NCBI GenBank assembly: GCA_020637615.1
Contig: JACKKC010000018.1
Span: 1 to 58,097 of the forward strand
Source: Rhodovulum sp.
Lineage (GTDB): Bacteria; Pseudomonadota; Alphaproteobacteria; Rhodobacterales; Rhodobacteraceae
Direction of reading: 5' to 3'
Length of the DNA stretch: 58,097 nucleotides
The notes below the pieces were generated by a model. The model was given only the letters and a program-made list of their open reading frames with translations. It searched no databases and had not been told where the DNA came from. Shown here piece by piece: positions 18,186 to 26,341 of the stretch (position 1 is the first letter of the stretch; each line of letters begins with the position of its first letter). The position numbers and the translations under genes were made by a program.

Positions 18186-19739
18186 TCACACCCCGCCCCG
18201 CATGTCGCGGAGCTTCCGGCGGATCAGCTTGCCGTTGCTGCCCCGCGGCAGGCTCGCGACGGCATGGAATTCCCTGGGGCATTTGTACCGCGCCAGAAGC
18301 CCCTCGCAATGGCGGGCGAGCTCCGCGGCCTCCGGCGCATCCCCCGCCGGCACGAAGAAGGCGGCGACGATCGAGACCCCCTCGCGCACCGGCAGGTCGA
18401 CGGCGGCCGCCTCGGCGATGCCGGGATGGCGCAGAAGCGCCGCCTCGACCTCCTGGGGCGCGACGCGGTAGCCGCCGGCGTTCATCACCTCGTCGGCGCG
18501 GCCGAGATGGGTGATCGTGCCGTCCGCCTCCATCCGCGCCCGGTCGCCGGTCAGGAACCATTCGCCGCGGAAGGCGACCGCGGTCTCCTCCGGCCGCCGC
18601 CAGTAGCCCAGCATCAGCCCGGGATCGCGCCGGCCGACCGCGAGCAGCCCGTCGGTGCCGCGCGGCAGCGGCGCGCTGCCGGTCTCGCCGAGGATCGCCA
18701 CACGACGGCCCCGCTGGGGCCGCCCGGACCGGCCGGGAACCGGCGGATCCTCGGGCGAGAAGGAGATATAGGTCGAGATCTCCGACATGCCGAGCGCCTG
18801 ATAGATCGGCCTGCCGGTGGCACGGCTCCAGGTCTCGGCCACCGTCTCCGCCAGCGCCTCCCCGGCGCTGAGCCCGTGGCGCAGGCCGGCGAAGCCCTCC
18901 GCGAGCCCGGGCGCGTCGAGCATCTGGCGATAGACGCCCGGGACGGCGGCAAAGATCGTCGCGCCATGGGCCGCCGCCAGCCGTGGCCAGACATGCCGGT
19001 CGGGCGGACCGGCATGGATCAGCGCTGTCGCCCCCGCCGCCCAGGGATCGGTGAGGCCCGCCCCCAGCGTATAGGTCCAGTTGAAGGCGCCCGCATGCAG
19101 CACCCGGTCGTCCGGCCTGAGCCCGTACCAGCCCTGCCACATCATGCGCCGGGCCCAGGCCGCGCGCTGGGCATGCAGCACGCCCTTGGGCCGCCCGCTC
19201 GTGCCGGAGGTGTAGACGATGAAGGCCGGATCGTCCGGCATGGTCGCGGCGAAACTCCGCGGTGGATGCCTCCCGAGCGCCGCGATCTCGGCGGGGCCGA
19301 TGACCGGGCAGGGGATGCCCGGCGGCAGGTCGAGGCCCGCGCCGAGCGCGACGAGGGCCGGATCGAGATCGGCGAGGATCGCCGCCACCTCGGCCCGCGT
19401 GAGCTGCGGCGAGGCCGGCGCCGGCACGGCGCCCAGCGCGATGGCGGCGAAGAACAGGATCGGGAATTCGGCGCTGTTGCCGAGGCGCAGCAGCATCCGG
19501 TCGCCGGGGCGGAGCCCTCCGGCCGCGAGGCCCGCTGCGGTCCGGCGTACCGCCTCCGCCAGCTCCCCGTGCGTCCAGCGCGCCGCGACCTCGCCGGGAC
19601 CCGCAATGACTTCGAGCGCCAGCTTCTCCGGCGCCAGCGCCGCCGGCGCGAAGGTATGGGCCGCCATGTTGAACGGCGCGGGGCAGGGCGCGAAGGGCCC
19701 CGCGTCGAAGAGCGAAGGCTGCGGGGTCGGATCAAGCAT
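18186..19739 (-). CDS. AMP-dependent acyl-CoA synthetase / ligase
   Basis: A 517-residue ANL-superfamily enzyme that adenylates a carboxylic acid and transfers it to CoA. Visible motifs are the P-loop A3 FIVYTSGTSGRPKG, A5 YQALGMSEISTYIS, A7/A8 FLTGDRARMEADGTITHLGRADEVMNAGGYRV and the A10 lysine in GSNGKLIRRKL. The overall pattern resembles benzoate-CoA or medium-chain acyl ligases; the acid is not predictable. It stands alone on the minus strand. The ATG (MLDPTPQP) is taken over a longer in-frame opening that runs through repeat R2. Confidence 0.92.
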   Translation of the reverse strand: MLDPTPQPSLFDAGPFAPCPAPFNMAAHTFAPAALAPEKLALEVIAGPGEVAARWTHGELAEAVRRTAAGLAAGGLRPGDRMLLRLGNSAEFPILFFAAIALGAVPAPASPQLTRAEVAAILADLDPALVALGAGLDLPPGIPCPVIGPAEIAALGRHPPRSFAATMPDDPAFIVYTSGTSGRPKGVLHAQRAAWARRMMWQGWYGLRPDDRVLHAGAFNWTYTLGAGLTDPWAAGATALIHAGPPDRHVWPRLAAAHGATIFAAVPGVYRQMLDAPGLAEGFAGLRHGLSAGEALAETVAETWSRATGRPIYQALGMSEISTYISFSPEDPPVPGRSGRPQRGRRVAILGETGSAPLPRGTDGLLAVGRRDPGLMLGYWRRPEETAVAFRGEWFLTGDRARMEADGTITHLGRADEVMNAGGYRVAPQEVEAALLRHPGIAEAAAVDLPVREGVSIVAAFFVPAGDAPEAAELARHCEGLLARYKCPREFHAVASLPRGSNGKLIRRKLRDMRGGV

Positions 19740-19838
19740 TGCGCAGCCATCCGGACGGCGCGTCGGAGTCCCGGTCGGCAGCGATCTCCAGAACCCGGCG
19801 TCGGAAACCCGCCAGGCCGATCTGCTCCGTCGGATAAG

Positions 19839-19924
19839 CACGGGCAGCGGCCGCCCGTGGTGGGCGCGGAAGCGCCCGCTTCGTGCCGGAGGCACGCCTC
19901 CCGGCGTGACGGGGCGGGCGGGAG
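19839..19924 (+). repeat. Dispersed repeat R2, variant copy
   Basis: Contains CACGGGCAGCGGCCGCCCGTG (an imperfect inverted repeat) then GTGGGCGC, GCGCCCGCTTCGTGCCGGAGG, and GGCGTGACGGGGCGGGCGG. The first part recurs in reverse orientation at 40895-40933 with one mismatch; the second part recurs at 25296-25348 and 46471-46521. It sits in the 297-base gap between the ligase and VWA genes. Confidence 0.7.
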
Positions 19925-20036
19925 TTGTCGACACGCTCCACAGAGGATTTGCCGCACCAGGCCGTATCGAAGCACGCTGCCTCAGCAATCGGATCCGAAT
20001 GCAACCGCCTCGCCCGCCGATGAAACCCCTCCGGCC

Positions 20037-21221
20037 TCACGACGCCAGCTCGCGGATGCCCGCCTCCAGCCCCGCCAGCGTCAGGGGATACATCCGTCCG
20101 CCGAAGATCTCCCCGATCATCGCGATCGAGGGGCTGAAGCCCCAGCTCCGCTCCGGCAGCGGATTGATCCAGATGGCGCGGCCCCAGACATCGATCAGGC
20201 GCCTCAGCCAGACCTCGCCGCTCTCGGCGTTCCAATGCTCGTTGGCGCCGCCGGGATGGCTGATCTCGTAGGGCGACATGGCCGCATCCCCGACGAAGAT
20301 CACGCGGTAATCGGCGGGATAGGTGCGCAGCACCTCCGCGGTCGGAAGCTGCGCGTCCCAGCGCCGGCGGTTGTCGCGCCAGACCCCCTCGTAGAGGCAG
20401 TTGTGGAAATAGAAATGCTCCAGATGCCGGAACTCCGACCGCGCGGCGGAGAAAAGCTCTTCTACCTGCCGGACATGCGGGTCCATCGAGCCGCCCACAT
20501 CGAGGAAGAGCAGGAGCTTGACGGCATTGTGCCGCTCGGGACGGGTGACGACCTCGAGCCAGCCCTGCTCGGCGGTCCGGCGGATCGTGTGGTCGAGGTC
20601 GAGCTCGTCGGCCGACCCCTCGCGCGCCCAGCGGCGCAACCGGCGCAGCGCCAGCTTGATGCCGCGCGTGCCGAGCTCCACGCCGTCGTCGAGGTCGCGG
20701 AACTCGCGGCGGTCCCAGACCTTGACCGCGCGCCGGTGGCGGCTCGCGTCCTGGCCGATGCGCACGCCCTCGGGATTGTAGCCGAAGGCGCCGAAGGGCG
20801 AGGTCCCGGCGGTGCCGATCCATTTCGAGCCGCCCTGATGCCGCCCCTTCTGCTCGCGCAATCGCTGCGCGAGCATCTCCATCAGCTTCTCGAACCCGCC
20901 CGCGGCCTCGATCCGCGCGCGTTCCTCCTCGCTCAGATGCGCCTCGGCGAGCTTGCGCAGCCATTCGGCGGGCAGCTCGACCGCGGCCAGCACCGCCTCC
21001 GGGCCCAGGGATTCGAGCCCGCTGAAGCTCTCGGAGAAGGCCCGGTCGAAGCGGTCCACATGCCGCTCGTCCTTCACCAGCGTGGCGCGGGCGAGATAAT
21101 AGAAGCCCTCCGCGTCGTAGAGCACGACCTGCGCCGCGAGCGCCTCGAGAAAGCTCAGGTATTCCCGCAGCGAGACCGGCAGCTTCGCGGCGCGCAGTCG
21201 ATCGTAGAAGCCGGTGAACAA
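20037..21221 (-). CDS. VWA-domain (CoxE-like) protein
   Basis: A 394-residue cytoplasmic protein. The N-terminal half is the CoxE-like region (FTGFYDRLRAAKLPVSLREYLSFLEAL); the C-terminal half is a von Willebrand A domain with the MIDAS motif DVGGS in LLFLDVGGSMDP. Such proteins pair with MoxR AAA+ ATPases as metal-insertion or complex-remodelling chaperones, and a MoxR gene lies upstream on the same strand (23222-24064). The start is a TTG, 8 bases after the stop of the small membrane protein; no ATG or GTG fits the family N-terminus. Confidence 0.88.
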   Translation of the reverse strand: MFTGFYDRLRAAKLPVSLREYLSFLEALAAQVVLYDAEGFYYLARATLVKDERHVDRFDRAFSESFSGLESLGPEAVLAAVELPAEWLRKLAEAHLSEEERARIEAAGGFEKLMEMLAQRLREQKGRHQGGSKWIGTAGTSPFGAFGYNPEGVRIGQDASRHRRAVKVWDRREFRDLDDGVELGTRGIKLALRRLRRWAREGSADELDLDHTIRRTAEQGWLEVVTRPERHNAVKLLLFLDVGGSMDPHVRQVEELFSAARSEFRHLEHFYFHNCLYEGVWRDNRRRWDAQLPTAEVLRTYPADYRVIFVGDAAMSPYEISHPGGANEHWNAESGEVWLRRLIDVWGRAIWINPLPERSWGFSPSIAMIGEIFGGRMYPLTLAGLEAGIRELAS

Positions 21222-21229
21222 AGGCGCGC

Positions 21230-21400
21230 TCAGATCAGCCCGACGCGCCGGGCGAGGATGGTCAGCGCGAGGGCCAGGAGCGTGAAGGCGATGCCATGGG
21301 CGATGCCGTATTGCCACTTGTCCAGCCGGTCGCCGCCGCGCCGCGTCGCGCGCTGCCAGCCGAGGATCATGCCGAAGGCGAAGGCGATGGGCAGGAGCAT
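21230..21400 (-). CDS. 56-residue membrane protein
   Basis: A short gene lying exactly between its neighbours: its ATG follows the DUF2927 stop with no gap, and its TGA is 8 bases before the VWA start. It encodes an N-terminal hydrophobic helix (MLLPIAFAFGMILGW), a basic loop (QRATRRGGDRLDKWQ) and a second helix (IAFTLLALALTILA). The two-helix hairpin topology and tight spacing argue for a real, co-translated protein. Family not recognised; it may anchor the VWA/MoxR pair to the membrane, which is inference. Confidence 0.72.
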   Translation of the reverse strand: MLLPIAFAFGMILGWQRATRRGGDRLDKWQYGIAHGIAFTLLALALTILARRVGLI

Positions 21401-22741
21401 TCATCCATCCTCGAGACGCATCAGCGCCGCGATCTGCGCCTGTTCGCGGGCCAGCGCCCCGTCGCTGTCGCCGAAGCCATAGCGTGCCCAGCGCAGGCTG
21501 TCGAGGCGGGCCTCCTGGGCCGCCTCGGTCTCGCCGAGCTCGAAGAGCGCCTGGGCCTTGATCGAGAGCAGGCCGGCGATCAGGATCGCGTTCTGCCCGG
21601 CCTGTGCTGCGGGCACATGCAGGTCGGCGAGGCGGACGGCCGCCCGGTACTGGCCCGTCCCGAGCGCGAGCGCCGCCACATGCACCCCGGCCTGGGCGGT
21701 GCGGATGTCGTTGACGCCGAATTTCTCCCGCGACAGCTGGTAGGCCTCGGAGAAATCCCGCGCCGCGGCGGCGGGATCGCGGCGCAGGTCGAGGCGCCCG
21801 AGCGTGAGCAGGGACACCGCGAGCCGATGGTCGACCGGGCGCATCTCCGCGGCGATCTGGGTGGCGATCTCCGCCGATTCCTGGCGGCGCTTGGTCGGCG
21901 TGCTGCGCGAGAGCGCCGTCTCGATGGCGCCGCCCCAGGCGCGCGATTCGGGGTTCCGCGCCTGCCGGGGCTTGCCGCGGCCGGCGGGATTGGTGCGGTC
22001 GAGCAGCTTCGGCAGCCGCGCCGCGACCTGCTCCCGGCTCATGCCGCTCTTCAGTTCCGGCCGGTAGAGGGTCCGCAGCATCAGCATGTCGAAGGAGGTG
22101 GCGATGCCGTGGAAATTGTCGTCGTTCCAGATCGAATCCGGCAGCCGGTAGAGATCGTTCGCCGGCCCGAGCGCCTGGGTAAGCTCCTCGTTCAGGCAGT
22201 CGCGCACGTCCTGGGGCGTGGTGTCGACCGGCAGGAAGATCGCCGCCCCCTTGAGCTCGGTCTGCGCCGACCAGCGCAGCCGCGCGTCCGGCCGGCCGCG
22301 CAGGAAGCTCTTCCAGCCCCGCTCGCCGGGCACGATGAAGCAGGCGGCGGTGGGATAGACCCGGTTGATCTCCGACGCGGGCACCGCCTCGATGGCGATC
22401 TGCGCCTTGGCCGCGTCCTCGGTCAGCGCGATGTCGATGCCGGCCTCGTTCCGCAGGCGGGCGAGAAGCTCCTCCAGGTCGCCGCGATAGGGCTCGAGCT
22501 CGGGGGAGGTCACATGCACGCGGATCGGCGCCTCGTAGCGCAGCAGCCCGTCGAGCTCCTCGCCGCTCTCGAGCGCGAAGGTGAGGTCGAGGAAATCCTC
22601 CGCGAGGTCGCGGTTGGAGCGATCGACGCCCCTCGGCAGCTTCGCCGCCGCGAATCGCACGCTGGTGATCGGCTGCGCCGGAACCGTCGCGCAGCCCGCG
22701 AGCATTGCGAGGGCGATCCAGAGGGCGGGACGGAGACCCAT
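21401..22741 (-). CDS. DUF2927 lipoprotein
   Basis: A 446-residue exported protein with a lipobox (ALAMLAGCAT, Cys about 17). The central part has features of DUF2927: FLDLTFALESGEELDGLLRYE near the N-terminus and CLNEELTQALGPANDLYRLPDSIWNDDN, a segment like the HExxx-type region of this family with Glu-Glu instead of a clear zinc motif. The C-terminal third is helical with TPR-like repeats (about 300-440). Role unknown. It heads a tight run of three minus-strand genes ending in the VWA protein. Confidence 0.82.
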   Translation of the reverse strand: MGLRPALWIALAMLAGCATVPAQPITSVRFAAAKLPRGVDRSNRDLAEDFLDLTFALESGEELDGLLRYEAPIRVHVTSPELEPYRGDLEELLARLRNEAGIDIALTEDAAKAQIAIEAVPASEINRVYPTAACFIVPGERGWKSFLRGRPDARLRWSAQTELKGAAIFLPVDTTPQDVRDCLNEELTQALGPANDLYRLPDSIWNDDNFHGIATSFDMLMLRTLYRPELKSGMSREQVAARLPKLLDRTNPAGRGKPRQARNPESRAWGGAIETALSRSTPTKRRQESAEIATQIAAEMRPVDHRLAVSLLTLGRLDLRRDPAAAARDFSEAYQLSREKFGVNDIRTAQAGVHVAALALGTGQYRAAVRLADLHVPAAQAGQNAILIAGLLSIKAQALFELGETEAAQEARLDSLRWARYGFGDSDGALAREQAQIAALMRLEDG

Positions 22742-22816
22742 GCCGCTCAACCGTGCGCGATTTGCCGCGGCCCGGCGGCGCTCATGGCGCGGCCGCGCGG
22801 CGCGGTCGGGGGGCGT

Positions 22817-23143
22817 TCAGGCGCGGTACTTGCGCGCGTTCGAGCGGGTCTTGGCGTGGATCGGCCGCAGCGCGGCGGTGGCGATCCGGGCCGGATCGGC
22901 CCCGCGGAACGCCGCGACCGCGGCGTTCTCGGAGGCCTTCGCGAAGGCCGTCGCCTTCTCGAGGACCATGCCGGCGGCCTCGGGGGCGCTCATGCGCCCC
23001 AGCGACATCTTCATGCTGCGGCGCATGATGACCTCGGCCGCCGCCAGGTTCATCTGACCGTAGGACAGGGCGAAGCGCATCCAGGCCGATACGGCATCCG
23101 TCACTGGGTCCGCAGAAAATCCCGAGCTGCGTCGTCTGGACAT
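22817..23143 (-). CDS. Small phasin-like / antifreeze-annotated helical protein
   Basis: A 108-residue, largely helical, Ala- and Met-rich protein (AWMRFALSYGQMNLAAAEVIMRRSMKM, then a basic tail PIHAKTRSNARKY). It resembles short Rhodobacterales proteins that databases label antifreeze protein and that look like phasins. No antifreeze function is implied. A GGGGGA ribosome site 8 bases upstream supports the ATG at 23143; a longer in-frame reading from upstream is unlikely. Confidence 0.65.
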   Translation of the reverse strand: MSRRRSSGFSADPVTDAVSAWMRFALSYGQMNLAAAEVIMRRSMKMSLGRMSAPEAAGMVLEKATAFAKASENAAVAAFRGADPARIATAALRPIHAKTRSNARKYRA

Positions 23144-23221
23144 CGGTCGATTCCCCCGTTTGTTGCGGTGCAACATAGTGCGCTGCCTGCGGGTTGTCAT
23201 GCAAAAAATGACATCTCTCCG

Positions 23222-24064
23222 TCACGATCGGCGGCTCCGGGCGATGAAGGCCAGCCGCTCGAAGAGATGCACGTCCTGCTCGTTCTTGAGCAGCGCCCCA
23301 TGCAGCTGCGGCAGCGCACTCGCGGTGTCGCGGCGCAGGTCCTCGGGCGCGAGATCCTCCGCGAGCAGCAGCTTCAGCCAGTCCAGCACCTCCGACGTCG
23401 AAGGTTTCTTCTTCAGCCCCGGCGTCTCGCGGATCTCGAAGAACTGCGTCAGCGCGCTGCGAACCAGCGATGCCTTGATACCGGGAAAGTGAACCTCGAC
23501 GATGCGCGCCAGCGTCTCGGGGTCGGGAAAGCGGATGTAGTGGAAGAAGCAGCGGCGCAGGAAGGCGTCCGGCAGTTCCTTCTCGTTGTTGGAGGTGATG
23601 ATCACCACCGGCCGCTGGCGGGCCCGCACGGTCTCGCCGGTCTCGTAGACGAAGAACTCCATCCGGTCGAGTTCCTGCAGCAGGTCGTTGGGGAACTCGA
23701 TGTCGGCCTTGTCGATCTCGTCGATCAGCAGCACCACCCGGCCTTCCGCCTCGAAGGCCCGCCAGAGCGGGCCGCGGCGGATGTAATTGGCCACGTCGTG
23801 CACGCGCTCCTCGCCGAGCTGGCTGTCGCGCAACCGGCTGACGGCGTCGTATTCGTAGAGCCCCTGGGCGGCCCGCGTGGTGGATTTGACGTGCCATTCC
23901 ATCAGCGGCAGGCCCAGGCTCGCCGCCACCTGGCGGGCGAGCTCGGTCTTGCCGGTGCCGGGCTCGCCCTTGACGAGCAGCGGGCGCTCCAGCGTGATGG
24001 CGGCATTGACCGCGATCGCCAGGTCCGGGGTCGCGATGTAATCGGCCGTTCCTTCAAATCTCAT
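23222..24064 (-). CDS. MoxR-family AAA+ ATPase
   Basis: A 280-residue AAA+ ATPase with Walker A GEPGTGKT (38-45), Walker B LLIDEIDKAD, sensor 1 IITSNNEKELPDAFLRRC and the MoxR-type lid. MoxR proteins act with VWA partners to activate enzymes, often by metal insertion or maturation. The cognate VWA gene is at 20037-21221, separated by three small genes on the same strand, an arrangement that may form one operon. Good family match throughout. Confidence 0.93.
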   Translation of the reverse strand: MRFEGTADYIATPDLAIAVNAAITLERPLLVKGEPGTGKTELARQVAASLGLPLMEWHVKSTTRAAQGLYEYDAVSRLRDSQLGEERVHDVANYIRRGPLWRAFEAEGRVVLLIDEIDKADIEFPNDLLQELDRMEFFVYETGETVRARQRPVVIITSNNEKELPDAFLRRCFFHYIRFPDPETLARIVEVHFPGIKASLVRSALTQFFEIRETPGLKKKPSTSEVLDWLKLLLAEDLAPEDLRRDTASALPQLHGALLKNEQDVHLFERLAFIARSRRS

Positions 24065-24259
24065 TGCGATTGTGTCCGGCCTCCGGGGATGATCGGGGGA
24101 AACCCTAGCAGCGCTCCCCGCTTAAGCAAGTTCCCTTATGTTTGTAGTGACAAGGGAATCGAATCCCTATATCGGGAGGCAGCGCAAAATCGGGCGGTGT
24201 CGGGGCGAGCGGCCCCGGCGGCGACCCGGCGGTAGCAGGGTGAGTTGAGGTAGCTGTCC
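24065..24259. promoter_or_regulatory. Divergent control region of moxR and dksA
   Basis: A 195-base gap between divergent genes, with a noticeably AT-richer centre. It contains an inverted repeat TTCCCTT (24131-24137) / AAGGGAA (24152-24158), and a second overlapping one GGGA-N6-TCCC immediately after. They could be an operator or a leader hairpin of the dksA transcript. A GAGG ribosome site lies 10 bases before the dksA ATG. The regulator is unknown. Confidence 0.4.
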
Positions 24260-24682
24260 ATGCGGGCTGAAACGAGGTTCGAACCGGAATATCATCCGCA
24301 TGACGACGAGCCTTTCATGAACCCCCGGCAGCTGGACTACTTCCGCCGCAAGCTCTCGTCCTGGAAGGCCTCGATCCTCGCGGAAAGCAAGGGCACCATC
24401 GAGCACATGCAGGAGGGCACCCGCAACATGCCCGACATCGCCGATCGGGCCAGCGAGGAAACCGACCGGGCGCTGGAGCTCCGGACCCGCGACCGCCAGC
24501 GCAAGCTGGTCGCCAAGATCGAATCGGCCCTGCGCCGCATCGAGGACGGGACCTACGGCTATTGCGAGGAGACCGGCGAGCCGATCTCGCTGCGCCGCCT
24601 CGACGCCCGCCCCATCGCCACGCTCAGCCTCGAGGCGCAGGAGCGCCACGAGCGCAAGGAACGCGTCCACCGCGACGACTGA
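24260..24682 (+). CDS. dksA: DksA, RNA polymerase-binding transcription factor
   Basis: A 140-residue protein acting with ppGpp in the secondary channel of RNA polymerase. The coiled-coil tip MPDIADRASEETDRALELRTRDR keeps both acidic residues and the alanine needed for activity. The globular end (YGYCEETGEPISLRRLDARPIATLSLEAQERHERKER) has only one of the four zinc-finger cysteines, as is common in alphaproteobacteria, so it should fold without zinc. Start: first ATG, with GAGG upstream. Confidence 0.95.
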   Translation: MRAETRFEPEYHPHDDEPFMNPRQLDYFRRKLSSWKASILAESKGTIEHMQEGTRNMPDIADRASEETDRALELRTRDRQRKLVAKIESALRRIEDGTYGYCEETGEPISLRRLDARPIATLSLEAQERHERKERVHRDD

Positions 24683-24699
24683 GGCGCCGCGCCGCGCCC

Positions 24700-25131
24700 C
24701 TAGCTGGTCACCGCCGGCCCGCAGGCCAGCGGGATGTCCGACACCCCCGTCATCGTCTGCACCATGGGCGTGTCGACGCCGTCGCGCGTCTCGATGATCA
24801 GGATCTCGTCGCCCTGCCGGACGTGCCGGAAGCAGGCCGTGCCGATCCCGTTCCAGTGAAAGCAGTAATGCGGCGGGGAATAATCCCAGGTCCCCTCCAT
24901 GCAGGTGCCGTCGGTGAGCTGCAGCCGCACGCGGTTCGAGCCCGGGTCGTAGCGCTCCATCGCCCAGAACCGGTCGTCGATCCGGTAGGTCAGCGTCCGG
25001 CCCCGCGCCATGGCGATCCATTCCTCCACGGGGATGTCCTGCGCCGCGCCGGCGCGATCGGTGAGCGGGCCCGCCAGGAGCGGCAGCGGCAGGGCGAGCG
25101 CGGCGGCGAGGACGGCGAGGCTGGGACGCAT
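24700..25131 (-). CDS. Secreted hypothetical protein
   Basis: A 143-residue protein with a Sec signal peptide (MRPSLAVLAAALALPLPLLAG, cleavage about residue 20-30). The mature part contains RTLTYRIDDRFWAMERYD and CMEGTWDYSPPHYCFHWNG, with four cysteines that could form two periplasmic disulfides. I recognise no specific family. It converges on dksA with only 17 bases between them. Confidence 0.75.
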   Translation of the reverse strand: MRPSLAVLAAALALPLPLLAGPLTDRAGAAQDIPVEEWIAMARGRTLTYRIDDRFWAMERYDPGSNRVRLQLTDGTCMEGTWDYSPPHYCFHWNGIGTACFRHVRQGDEILIIETRDGVDTPMVQTMTGVSDIPLACGPAVTS

Positions 25132-25247
25132 GGCGATTCCACCGGACAGGTCTCTCCCATCAGATAGGCCAGCCGACGCCCGGACGCCAGCATTCCAAGG
25201 GGCGCAGGGCAGGGCGATCGCCTCCGGCGTTCATTCTCTCTCTCCCT

Positions 25248-25397
25248 ACCGTCCCGCCACGGACGAGGGCAGCGCCCGGCTCGGGAGGAAGCAAAGCGCC
25301 CGCGTCGTGCCGGAGGCACGCCTTCGGCGTGACGGGGGCGGGGCGGGCGCTGCCCGGCGGTGCCCGCCGGGCGGGGTGGTGACACTTCCATTGGACA
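25248..25397 (+). repeat. Dispersed repeat R2, full intact copy
   Basis: Reference copy of R2. In order it has ACCGTCCCGCCAC, GACGAGGGCAGCGCCCGG, GCGCCCGCGTCGTGCCGGAGG, CACGCCTTCGGCGTGACGG, GGGCGGGCGCTGCCCGGCGG, TGCCCGCCGGGCGGGG and TGGTGACA. The GTGCCGGAGGCAC and CACGCC / GGCGTG pieces are small hairpins, and CCCGGCGGTGCCCGCCGGG is a larger one. Bases 25345-25360 (GGGCGCTGCCCGGCGG) equal the reconstructed insertion site of the IS110 element, here unoccupied. It lies in the 390-base gap before the nuclease gene. Confidence 0.75.
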
Positions 25398-25523
25398 CAA
25401 GGAGGAAGAACCGGAAGATGCCGCATCGCTGCGGCAGCGGCGCATCGCCTCCAGCCACCCGGCCGATGCCGCCCCACCGCCGCGTTAACCCTTTCTTACC
25501 GCTCCCGCGTCCGAATGGAGACC

Positions 25524-26216
25524 ATGCCCCGCTCCGCTCTCCTGCGCATCGCTTCCACCGCCGCGGCGCTGGCCCTGGGACTCGCCGCCTGCGAGAAGCC
25601 GCCGGAGGCGCAGCGCGGCACGGCGCAGGTGATCGACGGCGACACGCTCGACCTCGCCGGCCGCCGCATGCGCCTGCACGGCATCGACGCGCCCGAGCTC
25701 GACCAGACCTGCGGCCGGGCGGACGGCGGCAGCTGGCCCTGCGGCCGCGCGGCCCGCGACCGGCTGGCGGCGCTGGTCGCGGAGGCCGAGACCGCCTGCA
25801 CCGCCCGGGACCGCGACGGCTACGGCCGCATCATCGCCACCTGTACGGCGGGCGGGCGCGATCTCGGCGAGACCCTGGTCGGCGAGGGCCTCGCCTGGGC
25901 CTATCTCCACTTCAGCCGCGCCTATGCGGAAACCGAGACCCGCGCCCGGGCGGCGCGGCGCGGCGTCTGGCAGGGCGAGGCCGAGGCCGCCTGGGACTAC
26001 CGCCGCCACGGCTGGCAGGCGGCCGCCGCGACGGTCCCCGACCCCGCCTGCGCGATCAAGGGCAACATCACCGCCTCGGGCGAGCGCATCTACCACACCC
26101 CCGGCTCGACCTGGTACGCACGCACCGGCATCGACACCGCCAGCGGCGAGGCCTGGTTCTGCACATCCGCCGAGGCCGAGGCGGCTGGCTGGCGCGCGGC
26201 CGCCGGCAACCGCTGA
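25524..26216 (+). CDS. Thermonuclease-family (SNase) lipoprotein
   Basis: A 230-residue exported nuclease-like protein. A lipoprotein signal ends in ALGLAAC (Cys about 20). The SNase core follows: VIDGDTLDLAGRRMRLHGIDAPEL, a CxxxxGGSWPCG disulfide loop, and ARDRDGYGRIIATC, with the expected Asp, Arg and Tyr residues. A C-terminal module (GERIYHTPGSTWYARTGID, then EAWFCTSAEAEAAGWR) is the small excalibur-like extension common on such proteins in Rhodobacterales. An upstream ATG at 25515 is also possible. Confidence 0.88.
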   Translation: MPRSALLRIASTAAALALGLAACEKPPEAQRGTAQVIDGDTLDLAGRRMRLHGIDAPELDQTCGRADGGSWPCGRAARDRLAALVAEAETACTARDRDGYGRIIATCTAGGRDLGETLVGEGLAWAYLHFSRAYAETETRARAARRGVWQGEAEAAWDYRRHGWQAAAATVPDPACAIKGNITASGERIYHTPGSTWYARTGIDTASGEAWFCTSAEAEAAGWRAAAGNR

Positions 26217-26341
26217 CCCCGTCGCGGGTGATCGCCCAAGTTGCTTGAATTCTACTTGAAGAAGATATTCGGAGTCTTTCGGGTTATTGACCGATGACGA
26301 AAAGGGAAACATAGTCTTAATAAAAGACCGGTGGGGGAATC
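26217..26341 (+). promoter_or_regulatory. AT-rich leader of the RTX gene with a small inverted repeat
   Basis: This 125-base stretch is far richer in A and T than its surroundings. It contains GTCTT-AATAA-AAGAC (26314-26328) and a GGTGGGGGAA ribosome site just before the ATG. The base composition, shared with the first part of the RTX gene, suggests that the region came by transfer. No hexamer promoter stands out. Confidence 0.4.

Noticed and set aside
17862..21482. A 1206-codon plus-strand open frame
   Set aside because: It runs antisense through the acyl-CoA ligase, the VWA gene and the repeats R1 and R2; no recognisable domain, and the minus-strand genes have clear motifs.
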